This document shows, in pieces, positions 27,661 through 35,339 of a DNA stretch of 59,206 nucleotides. Position 1 is the stretch's first letter, and each line of letters opens with the position of its first letter. This stretch comes from Streptomyces sp. MspMP-M5. Its GTDB lineage: Bacteria; Actinomycetota; Actinomycetes; Streptomycetales; Streptomycetaceae. The notes beneath the pieces are model-generated. The model was not told the origin of the DNA, ran no database searches, and saw only the letters and a list, made by a program, of their open reading frames with translations. The stretch lies in contig NZ_KB891896.1 in NCBI RefSeq assembly GCF_000373585.1, forward strand, positions 50,786-109,991, in the 5' to 3' direction. Both the position numbers and the translations under genes were made by a program.

Positions 27661-28296
27661 GTGTTCACCGGAATCGTCGAAGAACTGGGTGAGGTCGTCG
27701 CCGTCGAGGACCTCGGCGACGCCGCCCGCTTCCGCCTGCGCGGCCCCCGCGTCACCGAGGGCGCCGCGCACGGCGACTCGATCGCCGTCAACGGCGTCTG
27801 CCTGACGGTCGTGGACACCGAAGGCGGCGAGTTCACCGCCGACGTGATGGCCGAGACCCTGCACCGCTCCAGCCTCGGCGCGCTGACCACCGGCTCCCGG
27901 GTCAACCTGGAGCGGCCGATGGCCCTCGGCGGACGGCTCGGCGGCCACCTCGTCCAGGGTCATGTCGACGGCACCGGCACCATCGTCGAGCGCACCCCCG
28001 GCGAACACTGGGAGCTGGTGAAGGTCGCGCTGCCCGCCCAACTCGCCCGCTATGTCGTCGAGAAGGGCTCCATCACCGTCGACGGCGTCAGCCTCACCGT
28101 CGTCGACGCCGCCGACGACCACTTCACCATCAGCCTCATCCCCACCACCCTCGCCCTGACCACCCTCGGCATCAAGCAGCCCGGCGACCCCGTCAACCTC
28201 GAGGTGGACGTCCTCGCCAAGTACGTCGAGCGGCTGCTCGGCCGGGGCGAGCAGGACACCGCCGGGCTCGCCGGTCTCCAGGAGACGGACCGGTGA
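27661..28296 (+). CDS. ribE: Riboflavin synthase, alpha chain
   Basis: 211 residues with the two tandem lumazine-binding repeats. MFTGIVEELGEV begins repeat 1 with CLTVV, and GHVDGTGTI...VDGVSLTVV marks repeat 2. It dismutates two 6,7-dimethyl-8-ribityllumazine molecules to riboflavin. GTG start one base after the ribD stop; the stop overlaps ribM by 4 nt, so the operon is tightly coupled. Confidence 0.95.
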   Translation: MFTGIVEELGEVVAVEDLGDAARFRLRGPRVTEGAAHGDSIAVNGVCLTVVDTEGGEFTADVMAETLHRSSLGALTTGSRVNLERPMALGGRLGGHLVQGHVDGTGTIVERTPGEHWELVKVALPAQLARYVVEKGSITVDGVSLTVVDAADDHFTISLIPTTLALTTLGIKQPGDPVNLEVDVLAKYVERLLGRGEQDTAGLAGLQETDR

Positions 28297-28949
28297 GCGT
28301 CCTGGAGTGGCTCAACGGCCCCGCCTTCACGGCCTTCGGACAGCGCGTCATCTGGTCCGACATGATCGGCAACACCGTCGGCCTGGCCGCCCTGGCACTC
28401 GGCTGGCGGCGCTCGATATGGACCTGGCCCGCCCAGTTCCTCTCCGGCGTCATCCTCGTCGCCGCCTATGCCTCCGCCCACCTCAGCGGCGGCGTCGGCA
28501 AGCAGCTGCTGGTCATCGGGGTGGCGCTGTGGGGCTGGCGGCAGTGGCAGCGCGGCCGCCGGCAGGCACAGGACGGCTCGATCGCCGTCCGGTTCGGCAC
28601 CTGGCGCGAGCGCGGGCTGCTGATCGGCGGCACCGCGCTGGGCACCCTGGCCGTCGGCGGGCTGTTCACCCTGGTCCCGCAGCTGTCCTGGAATCCCTGG
28701 CCGGACGCCTACATCTTCGTCGGCACGCTCGCCGCGATGGTCGCCCAGGCCCGCGGACTGGTCGAGTTCTGGTTCGCCTGGCTGCTGGTCGACGTGGTCG
28801 GCGTCCCGCTCGCCTTCAGCAGCGGCCTGGCCTTCTCCGGCCTGGTCTACGTCGTCTACCTCGCCCTCGTCGCATGGGGCATGCGCGACTGGTGGCTCCG
28901 CTCGCGGGCCGCCGCGGAGAGCCCCGCACTGGAAGGAGTTGCGGCATGA
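28293..28949 (+). CDS. ribM: Riboflavin transporter RibM (PnuC-like)
   Basis: 218-residue membrane protein with about 7 helices, of the PnuC family. Conserved W-rich segments include IWTWPAQFLSG and WNPWPDAYIFVGTLAAMVAQARG. Established knowledge: RibM encoded inside actinobacterial rib operons takes up riboflavin and analogues such as roseoflavin by facilitated diffusion. Its place inside an FMN-controlled operon between ribE and ribBA supports riboflavin rather than nicotinamide riboside. It overlaps both neighbours by 4 nt. Confidence 0.9.
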   Translation: MSVLEWLNGPAFTAFGQRVIWSDMIGNTVGLAALALGWRRSIWTWPAQFLSGVILVAAYASAHLSGGVGKQLLVIGVALWGWRQWQRGRRQAQDGSIAVRFGTWRERGLLIGGTALGTLAVGGLFTLVPQLSWNPWPDAYIFVGTLAAMVAQARGLVEFWFAWLLVDVVGVPLAFSSGLAFSGLVYVVYLALVAWGMRDWWLRSRAAAESPALEGVAA

Positions 28950-30298
28950 CCGCACTGCAGAGCTGGTACGCCGAGGCCGAGTCCGGCGACCTCACCCTGG
29001 ACCCGGTCGAGCGGGCCGTCGCCGACATCGCCGCCGGCCGCCCGGTCGTCGTGGTGGACGACGAGAACCGCGAGAACGAGGGCGATCTGATCGTCGCGGC
29101 CGAGATGGCCACCCCGGAGATCGTCGCGTTCATGATGAGCGAGTGCCGCGGCCTGATCTGCGCCCCCATGGAGGGCGCCGACCTGGACCGCCTGGACCTG
29201 CCGCAGATGGTCGAGCGGAACACCGAGTCGATGGGCACCGCCTTCACCGTCTCGGTCGACGCCACCGCCGCGCACGGCGTCAGCACCGGCATCTCCGCCG
29301 CCGACCGCGCCGCCACCCTGCGGCTGCTGGCCGCCGGCGAGTCGACGCCCGGCGACTTCGTCCGGCCCGGCCACGTCTTCCCGCTGCGCGCCAAGCCCGG
29401 CGGCGTCCTCGCCCGCAACGGCCACACCGAGGCCGGCGTGGACCTCGCCCGGCTCGCCGGACTCCGCCCGGCCGCCGCCATCGTCGAGATCGCCGGCGAG
29501 GACGGCACCATGCTGCGGCTGCCCGAGCTGGTCCCGTTCGCCCGCCGCCACGGCCTGGCGATCATCTCCATCGAGGACCTGATCGCCCACCGACGCTCCG
29601 CCACGTTCTCGGCTCCGCTCGAACAGGGGGGACCCCCACCCGAGCCCGCCGTCCGCCGCGAGGCCAGCACCCGGCTGCCCACCGCCTTCGGCGAGTTCAC
29701 CGCCCACGGCTACCGCTCCACCGTCGACGGCGTCGAGCATGTCGCGCTCGTCGCCGGGGAGCTGGGCGACGGCGAGGACGTCCTGGTCCGGGTCCACTCC
29801 GAGTGCCTGACCGGCGACATCTTCCACTCGCTGCGCTGCGACTGCGGCCCCCAGCTGGCGGAGTCGCTGCGCCGGATCAGCGAGGCCGGCCGCGGCGTGG
29901 TCGTCTACCTCCGCGGCCACGAGGGACGCGGCATCGGACTGCTGCCCAAGCTGCGCGCCTACGAACTCCAGGAGCGCGGCCGGGACACCCTCGACGCCAA
30001 CCTCGAACTGGGCCTGCCGGCCGACTCCCGGGACTACGGCGCCGGCGCCCAGATGCTCCGCGACCTCGGCGTGCGCTCGCTGCGCCTGATGACCAACAAC
30101 CCCGAGAAGACCGCCGCCCTGGAGCGGCACGGCCTCACCGTCAGCGGCCGCGAGTCCATGCCCGTCCAGGCCGGCGAGCACAACCTGCGCTACCTGCGCA
30201 CCAAGCGCGACCGGATGGGGCACGACCTGCCCTGGCTGGACGGCGCCCACGGCGGCACCGAAGCCGCCACCGCGGCCACCACCTGCGGCAACCAGTAA
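28946..30298 (+). CDS. ribBA: Bifunctional 3,4-DHBP synthase / GTP cyclohydrolase II
   Basis: 450 residues. The DHBP synthase part (about 1-205) has VVDDENRENEGDLIVAAE, GLICAPM and the RPGHVFPLRAKPGGVLARNGHTEA loop. The GTP cyclohydrolase II part (about 225-430) has HSECLTGDIFHSLRCDCGPQ (three zinc Cys) and RGHEGRGIGL. The linker is longer than usual and includes EQGGPPPEP over a GGGGGG/CCCCC hairpin, a common Streptomyces insertion. ATG 28946 has GGAAGGAG. It supplies both riboflavin precursors. Confidence 0.95.
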   Translation: MTALQSWYAEAESGDLTLDPVERAVADIAAGRPVVVVDDENRENEGDLIVAAEMATPEIVAFMMSECRGLICAPMEGADLDRLDLPQMVERNTESMGTAFTVSVDATAAHGVSTGISAADRAATLRLLAAGESTPGDFVRPGHVFPLRAKPGGVLARNGHTEAGVDLARLAGLRPAAAIVEIAGEDGTMLRLPELVPFARRHGLAIISIEDLIAHRRSATFSAPLEQGGPPPEPAVRREASTRLPTAFGEFTAHGYRSTVDGVEHVALVAGELGDGEDVLVRVHSECLTGDIFHSLRCDCGPQLAESLRRISEAGRGVVVYLRGHEGRGIGLLPKLRAYELQERGRDTLDANLELGLPADSRDYGAGAQMLRDLGVRSLRLMTNNPEKTAALERHGLTVSGRESMPVQAGEHNLRYLRTKRDRMGHDLPWLDGAHGGTEAATAATTCGNQ

Positions 30299-30355
30299 CC
30301 CCCGTCCCCACCCCGTCAGCCGGGCACCGGCACCATCACTCGTACGAGGAGAACC

Positions 30356-30841
30356 ATGAGCGGCAAGGGCGCACCCGAACTGACCGTGAAGAACTGTGGC
30401 GACCTGCGGGTGGCCGTGATCGCCGCGCAGTGGCACCAGAAGGTCATGGACGGCCTGGTGGACGGCGCGCTGCGGGCCCTGCACGAGCTGGGCATCGACG
30501 AGCCCACCCTGCTGCGGGTGCCCGGCACCTTCGAGCTGCCGGTGGTCGCCAAGGTCCTGGCCGACCGCGGCTACGACGCGGTGGTCGCGCTCGGCGTGGT
30601 CGTCCGCGGCGGCACCCCGCACTTCGACTACGTCTGCCAGGGCGTCACCCAGGGCCTGACCCAGGTCGCGGTGGACACCGGCGTCCCGGTCGGCTTCGGC
30701 GTGCTGACCTGCGACACCGAGGAGCAGGCAGTGGACCGCGCCGGTCTGCCCGGATCCGCCGAGGACAAGGGCCACGAGGCGGTCACCGCCGCGGTCGCCA
30801 CCGCCGCCACCCTGCGCACCGTCGCCGAACCCTGGCGCTGA
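30356..30841 (+). CDS. ribH: 6,7-dimethyl-8-ribityllumazine synthase
   Basis: 161 residues, normal length. Motifs are AAQWHQKVMDGLVDGA, VPGTFELPVVAK and VVVRGGTPHFDYVCQGVTQG, the last with the catalytic His. Condenses DHBP with the pyrimidine from the RibD branch. ATG 30356 follows AGGAG. Last gene of the riboflavin operon. Confidence 0.95.
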   Translation: MSGKGAPELTVKNCGDLRVAVIAAQWHQKVMDGLVDGALRALHELGIDEPTLLRVPGTFELPVVAKVLADRGYDAVVALGVVVRGGTPHFDYVCQGVTQGLTQVAVDTGVPVGFGVLTCDTEEQAVDRAGLPGSAEDKGHEAVTAAVATAATLRTVAEPWR

Positions 30842-30924
30842 GCGGCCCGCCCGTCTCCCACCACCACCCTTCAGCCGAGGCGCTGCGCGCCGCAGTGACG
30901 TCACCGCGTAGGGTAGGCCGCATC

Positions 30925-31197
30925 ATGTCCAAGAAGACGTTCGAGGAGCTCTTCGCCGAGCTCCAGCAGAAGGCCGCCACCGGCGACCCCGCCACCTCCC
31001 GCACCGCCGAGCTGGTGCAGGCCGGTGTGCACACGATCGGCAAGAAGATCGTCGAAGAGGCCGCCGAGGTCTGGATGGCCGCGGAGCACGAGTCCCACGA
31101 CGCCGCCGCCGAGGAGATCTCCCAGCTCCTCTACCACCTTCAGGTGCTGATGGTCGCCCAGGGCATCTCCCTCGACGACGTCTACGCCCACCTCTGA
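30925..31197 (+). CDS. hisE: Phosphoribosyl-ATP pyrophosphatase
   Basis: 90 residues, MazG-like all-alpha NTP pyrophosphohydrolase of histidine synthesis step 2. The ExxE/EExxD motifs are in KKIVEEAAEVWMAAEHES and AAEEISQLLYHLQVLM. TAGGGT at 30909-30914 is a good -10, giving a very short leader before ATG 30925. It is paired with hisG 49 bp downstream. Confidence 0.94.
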   Translation: MSKKTFEELFAELQQKAATGDPATSRTAELVQAGVHTIGKKIVEEAAEVWMAAEHESHDAAAEEISQLLYHLQVLMVAQGISLDDVYAHL

Positions 31198-31246
31198 TCC
31201 GCCCCGCACTCCGCCAACTTCCCCAGCTGCAAAGGAAATCGCCGTC

Positions 31247-32095
31247 ATGCTGCGCATCGCTGTCCCCAACAAGGGTTCACTGTCCGAGCCTGCGTCGGCG
31301 ATGCTCCATGAGGCCGGCTACCGCCAGCGCAAGGACCGCCGCGAACTGGTCCTGGTCGACGCGGAGAACGAGGTCGAGTTCTTCTTCCTGCGCCCCCGCG
31401 ACATCGCCGTCTACGTCGGCTCCGGCAAGCTCGACATCGGCATCACCGGCCGTGACCTGCTGCTGGACTCCGGCTCGCCGGCCGAGGAGATCCTCCAGCT
31501 CGGCTTCGCCGGCTCCACCTTCCGCTACGCCACCCGTCCCGGCACCGCCAAGGACGTCACCGACTTCACCGGCATGACCATCGCCACCTCGTTCTCCGGC
31601 CTGGTCACCCGGCACCTCGCCGACCACGACGTGGACGCCGCCGTCGTGCACCTCGACGGCGCGGTGGAGACCGCCATCCAGCTCGGCGTCGCCGAGATCA
31701 TCGCGGACGTCGTGGAGACCGGCACCACGCTGCGCAACGCTGGCCTGGAGGTCATCGGCGAGCCGATCCTCACCTCCGAGGCCGTCGTCATCCGGGGCAC
31801 CGGCGCCCCCGACGACGACCCCAAGGTCCGCCAGTTCCTCCGCCGGATGCAGGGCGTCCTGGTGGCCCGCCGGTACGTGATGATGGACTACGACATCCGG
31901 GTCGAGCAGGTCGAGAAGGCCGTGGCGCTCACCCCGGGCCTGGAGTCCCCGACCGTCTCCCCGCTGCACCACGAGGGCTGGGTCGCGGTCCGCTCCATGG
32001 TCCCGGCCAAGGACGCCCAGCGCATCATGGACGAGCTCTACGACCTCGGCGCCCGCGCGATCCTGACCACCGGCATCCACGCCTGCCGGCTCTGA
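31247..32095 (+). CDS. hisG: ATP phosphoribosyltransferase (long form)
   Basis: 282 residues. First and feedback-controlled step of histidine synthesis. MLRIAVPNKGSLSEPA starts the catalytic region; DIGITGRDLL and EIIADVVETGTTLRNAGLEV (PRPP loop) follow. The C-terminal about 75 residues are the histidine-binding regulatory domain of the HisG-long type, so no HisZ is needed. AAAGGA precedes the ATG. Confidence 0.95.
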   Translation: MLRIAVPNKGSLSEPASAMLHEAGYRQRKDRRELVLVDAENEVEFFFLRPRDIAVYVGSGKLDIGITGRDLLLDSGSPAEEILQLGFAGSTFRYATRPGTAKDVTDFTGMTIATSFSGLVTRHLADHDVDAAVVHLDGAVETAIQLGVAEIIADVVETGTTLRNAGLEVIGEPILTSEAVVIRGTGAPDDDPKVRQFLRRMQGVLVARRYVMMDYDIRVEQVEKAVALTPGLESPTVSPLHHEGWVAVRSMVPAKDAQRIMDELYDLGARAILTTGIHACRL

Positions 32096-32141
32096 CGCCC
32101 CGCCGTCCCGCACCCGCACGCCCTCCCACGGAAGACGACAC

Positions 32142-32612
32142 GTGTCCGCGCCCGCGTCCCCCGCTGCCGCCCTGCCCGCCCTCCCGGTGACCTTCCGGCC
32201 GTCCCGCACCCGGGCCGTCCTCTACGTCGCCGGCGTCGCCCAGCTCGCCGCCCTCACCGTCGTCGCGGTGCTGCTGCCGGCGCTGAGCGGCGGCGAGCGG
32301 ACGGGCTTCGTGGGGACCGGGGTGCTGGTGGCCGCCGTTCTCCTGCTGCTCGCCCGCCCCAAAGTGGTGGCGCGGCAGGAGGGCGTGACCGTCGTCAACC
32401 TCACCACCCGGCGCGACCTGGCCTGGGCCCAGGTGCTGCGCGTCAACCTCCGGGCCGGTGACCCGTGGGTCCATCTGGACCTCGCCGACGGCACGAGTCT
32501 GCCCGCGATGGGCATCCAGCCCGGCATCGCCCGCGAGCAGGCCGTTCGCGACGCCCGCGCCCTGCGTGATCTCGTCGAGATCCACGGCGCCGTCGACCAC
32601 ACGGCCCGCTGA
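32142..32612 (+). CDS. PH domain-containing membrane protein
   Basis: 156 residues. Two closely spaced hydrophobic helices (AVLYVAGVAQLAALTVVAVL and TGVLVAAVLLLLA) precede a bacterial PH-like domain with KVVARQEGVTVVNLTTRRDLAWAQV, LADGTSLPAMGIQPG. Starts 46 bp after hisG and is probably in its operon. A conserved small actinobacterial protein of unknown role. Confidence 0.85.
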   Translation: MSAPASPAAALPALPVTFRPSRTRAVLYVAGVAQLAALTVVAVLLPALSGGERTGFVGTGVLVAAVLLLLARPKVVARQEGVTVVNLTTRRDLAWAQVLRVNLRAGDPWVHLDLADGTSLPAMGIQPGIAREQAVRDARALRDLVEIHGAVDHTAR

Positions 32613-32783
32613 CCCTGCCCCGACGCGGGCCCCGCTGTTTACTCTGTTCTCCGGGGTGCACCCGCACCCCGCCCCCCGTGGGACCCAACGACCCGAGGAG
32701 TGACTCCCTCCGGCAATGGACGGATCGTCCTGTAGTACCTGCGCCGCCCCTCCCGAACCCCCGCATACGACGGAGGCGGCGGC

Positions 32784-34145
32784 ATGACCGGCCCCCTGCT
32801 GCTCCTCCTTGCGGCACTCGCACTCATCCTCGCCAACGGCTTCTTCGTGGCTGCCGAGTTCGGACTCGTCACCGTCGAGAAGGCGGACGCCGAACGGGCC
32901 GCGGCCGACGGCGACCCCCGGGCCGACACCGTCGTCTCCGCTCTGCGGGAACTCTCCTTCCAGCTCTCCGGCACCCAACTCGGCATCACCATCACCTCCT
33001 TGGTGGTCGGCATGCTGGCCGAGCCGGCACTGGCCGAGCTGCTGTCCGGGCCGCTGCGCGCCCTCGGCCTGCCGCGCGGCGCCGTCCCGGGCATCGCGGT
33101 GGTCATCGGCATGCTGGTGGCCTCCGCCGTCCAGATGGTCGTCGGCGAACTGGTGCCCAAGAACTGGGCGGTCTCCAAGCCGCTCCAGGTCGCCCGCTTC
33201 GTCGCCGGCCCGCAGGACAGCTTCTCCCGCTTCTTCCGGCCGGTGATCACCCTGCTGAACACCGTCGCCAACCGCCTGGTCCGCGCCCTGGGCGTGGAAC
33301 CGACCGACGAACTGGCCTCCGCCCGCACCCCGGGCGAGCTGGTCTCGCTGGCCCGGCACTCCGCCCGGGCCGGGGCGATCGAGCAGGACACCGCGGACCT
33401 CTTCGTCCGCACCCTCTCGCTCGGCGACCTCACCGCGGAGAACGTCATGACGCCCCGCGTGCGGGTCAGCGCCCTCCAGGCGACCGCCACCGCCGAGGAC
33501 GTCGTCAACCTCACCCGCGCCACCGGCCTCTCCCGCTTCCCCGTCTACCGCACGCGGCTCGACGAGATCGTCGGCATGGTGCACCTCAAGGACGCGCTCG
33601 CCGTCCCGGCCGAGGAGCGGCTGCGCACCCCCGCGCTCCGGATAGCGGTGCCGCCGCTTCTGGTGCCCGCCACGCTGCCGGTGCAGCCGCTGCTGGAGCG
33701 GCTGCGCAGCGAGCAGCCGATCGCGGTGGTCGTCGACGAATACGGCGGCACCGCCGGCGTGGTGACCCTGGAGGACATCATCGAGGAACTCGTCGGCGAG
33801 GTCCGCGACGAGCACGACCGGGTGGACCTGCCCGAGCTAGGCCAGGCCCCGCCCGAGGACGGCCGCCCGGCGTGGGACGCCGACGGCGGCTGCCGGGTCG
33901 ACACCCTGCGCCGGATCGGCCTGGACGCCCCCGAGGGCCCCTACGAGACCGTCGCGGGGCTGGTCGCCCACATACTCGGCCGGATCCCGGCCCCCGGCGA
34001 CACCGCCGAACTGGAGGGCTGGCGCCTGCGGGTGCGGCTGGTCGCGCACCACCGCGCCGAGCGGATACGGCTGGTCCGGCTGGCCCCCGCCGTTCCCGAG
34101 GCGGCCCGTGAGCGGGTCCCGGCCGCCGCGGAGGTGGCCCGATGA
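32784..34145 (+). CDS. CNNM/CorC-type hemolysin-family membrane protein
   Basis: 453 residues: DUF21/CNNM transmembrane domain at about 1-195 (ANGFFVAAEFGLVTVEK, MVVGELVPKNWAVSKP), a tandem CBS pair (about 210-340; MTPRVRVSALQ, VVVDEYGGTAGVVTLEDIIEELVGE) and a C-terminal CorC/HlyC domain. The family is linked to Mg2+ or Co2+ export and homeostasis. No Mg riboswitch was recognised in the 170-bp leader, although a small palindrome GGACGGATCGTCC lies at 32718-32730. Overlaps the next gene by 4 nt. Confidence 0.92.
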   Translation: MTGPLLLLLAALALILANGFFVAAEFGLVTVEKADAERAAADGDPRADTVVSALRELSFQLSGTQLGITITSLVVGMLAEPALAELLSGPLRALGLPRGAVPGIAVVIGMLVASAVQMVVGELVPKNWAVSKPLQVARFVAGPQDSFSRFFRPVITLLNTVANRLVRALGVEPTDELASARTPGELVSLARHSARAGAIEQDTADLFVRTLSLGDLTAENVMTPRVRVSALQATATAEDVVNLTRATGLSRFPVYRTRLDEIVGMVHLKDALAVPAEERLRTPALRIAVPPLLVPATLPVQPLLERLRSEQPIAVVVDEYGGTAGVVTLEDIIEELVGEVRDEHDRVDLPELGQAPPEDGRPAWDADGGCRVDTLRRIGLDAPEGPYETVAGLVAHILGRIPAPGDTAELEGWRLRVRLVAHHRAERIRLVRLAPAVPEAARERVPAAAEVAR

Positions 34146-35272
34146 CCGCGGCCCAGTTGCTCTTCGCGGTGGTCCTGGTGCTCGCCAACGGCTTCTTCGT
34201 CGGCGCCGAGTTCGCCCTGGTCTCGGTCCGCCGCAGCCAGGTCGAACCGCTCGCCACGATGGGCTCCAAGCGGGCCCGCCGGGTCCTGCACGGCCTGGAG
34301 AACCTCCCGCAGATGATGGCCGCCGCCCAGTTCGGCATCACCGTCTGCTCCCTGACGCTCGGCGCGGTCGCCGAGCCGACCGTCGCCCGCCTGCTGGAAC
34401 CGGTCTTCGCGGCCGTCCGGCTGCCGGCGGCCCTGGTCCACCCGCTCGGCTACGCCATCGCCCTGGCCCTGGTGGTCTTCCTCCACCTGGTGATCGGCGA
34501 GATGGTCCCGAAGAACCTCGCGATGGCCGCGCCCGAGAAGACCGCCCTGTGGCTCAGCCCCGGGCTGGTCGCCTTCGCCCGGCTGTGCCGCCCGGTCACC
34601 GCGCTGCTCGGCGCGCTGGCCCGCGGGGTGCTGCGGCTCTTCCGGGTCGAGCCCAAGGACGAGGTGGAGGCGGTCTTCACCAGCGAGCAGCTCACCCACC
34701 TCGTCGAGGACTCCGGCCAGGCCGGCCTGCTCGACCCCGGCGAGCAGGAGCGGCTCTCCGACGCCCTGGAGCTCGGCAGCCGCCCGGTCACCGATGTGCT
34801 CCTCGACCCCGCCGGGCTGATCACCGTCGAACCGACGGTGACGCCCCGTCAGGTGGAGGAGCTGACCGTGCGGACCGGCTACTCCCGCTTCCCGGTCTGC
34901 GCGCCGGGCGGCGCCTACATGGGCTATCTGCACGTCAAGGACGTCCTGGACCTGGAGGAACGGGACCGGGCGGTGCCGCAGCGGATCTGGCACCCGATGG
35001 CCACGCTCCGCGCCGAACTCCCGCTGGACGACGCCCTGACCGCGATGCGCCGGGCCGCCTCCCACCTGGCCGCGGTCGCCGACGGCACCGGCCGGGTGCT
35101 CGGCCTGGTCGCCCTGGAGGACGTCCTGGAGATGCTGGTCGGCGAGGTCCGCGACCCGGCACACCGCACCGAGCCGACGGCCGGCCCGGCGCCCCGGGAG
35201 GGGACCGGACGGGTCGGCGAACCGCGCGAGGGGGCCCCGCTGGCGGCCGAGGACCCCGCACTGGCGGGCTGA
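34142..35272 (+). CDS. CNNM/DUF21-CBS membrane protein, shorter paralogue
   Basis: 376 residues with the same order (DUF21 membrane domain, ANGFFVGAEFALVSVRR, HLVIGEMVPKNLAMAAPEK; two CBS domains, VLGLVALEDVLEMLVGE), but it lacks the CorC_HlyC tail of its upstream partner. ATG 34142 overlaps that gene's stop. The two paralogues probably form a heteromeric cation exporter or a regulator pair (inference). Confidence 0.92.
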   Translation: MTAAQLLFAVVLVLANGFFVGAEFALVSVRRSQVEPLATMGSKRARRVLHGLENLPQMMAAAQFGITVCSLTLGAVAEPTVARLLEPVFAAVRLPAALVHPLGYAIALALVVFLHLVIGEMVPKNLAMAAPEKTALWLSPGLVAFARLCRPVTALLGALARGVLRLFRVEPKDEVEAVFTSEQLTHLVEDSGQAGLLDPGEQERLSDALELGSRPVTDVLLDPAGLITVEPTVTPRQVEELTVRTGYSRFPVCAPGGAYMGYLHVKDVLDLEERDRAVPQRIWHPMATLRAELPLDDALTAMRRAASHLAAVADGTGRVLGLVALEDVLEMLVGEVRDPAHRTEPTAGPAPREGTGRVGEPREGAPLAAEDPALAG

Positions 35273-35289
35273 CCGCCGGATCGACCCGA

Positions 35290-35317
35290 GGGGCGCGCCG
35301 AACCACCGGCGCGCCCC
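35290..35317. terminator. Terminator after the CNNM pair
   Basis: GGGGCGCGCCG (35290-35300) and CGGCGCGCCCC (35307-35317) form a perfect 11-bp stem with a 6-nt loop, between convergent stops. Confidence 0.8.
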
Positions 35318-35339
35318 TGGATGGGTGAGTCCGAAGCCC

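Noticed and set aside
30856..30924. A promoter pair with consensus -35 for hisE
   Set aside because: TAGGGT is a fair -10, but no acceptable -35 at 17-19 bp; not listed as a separate feature.
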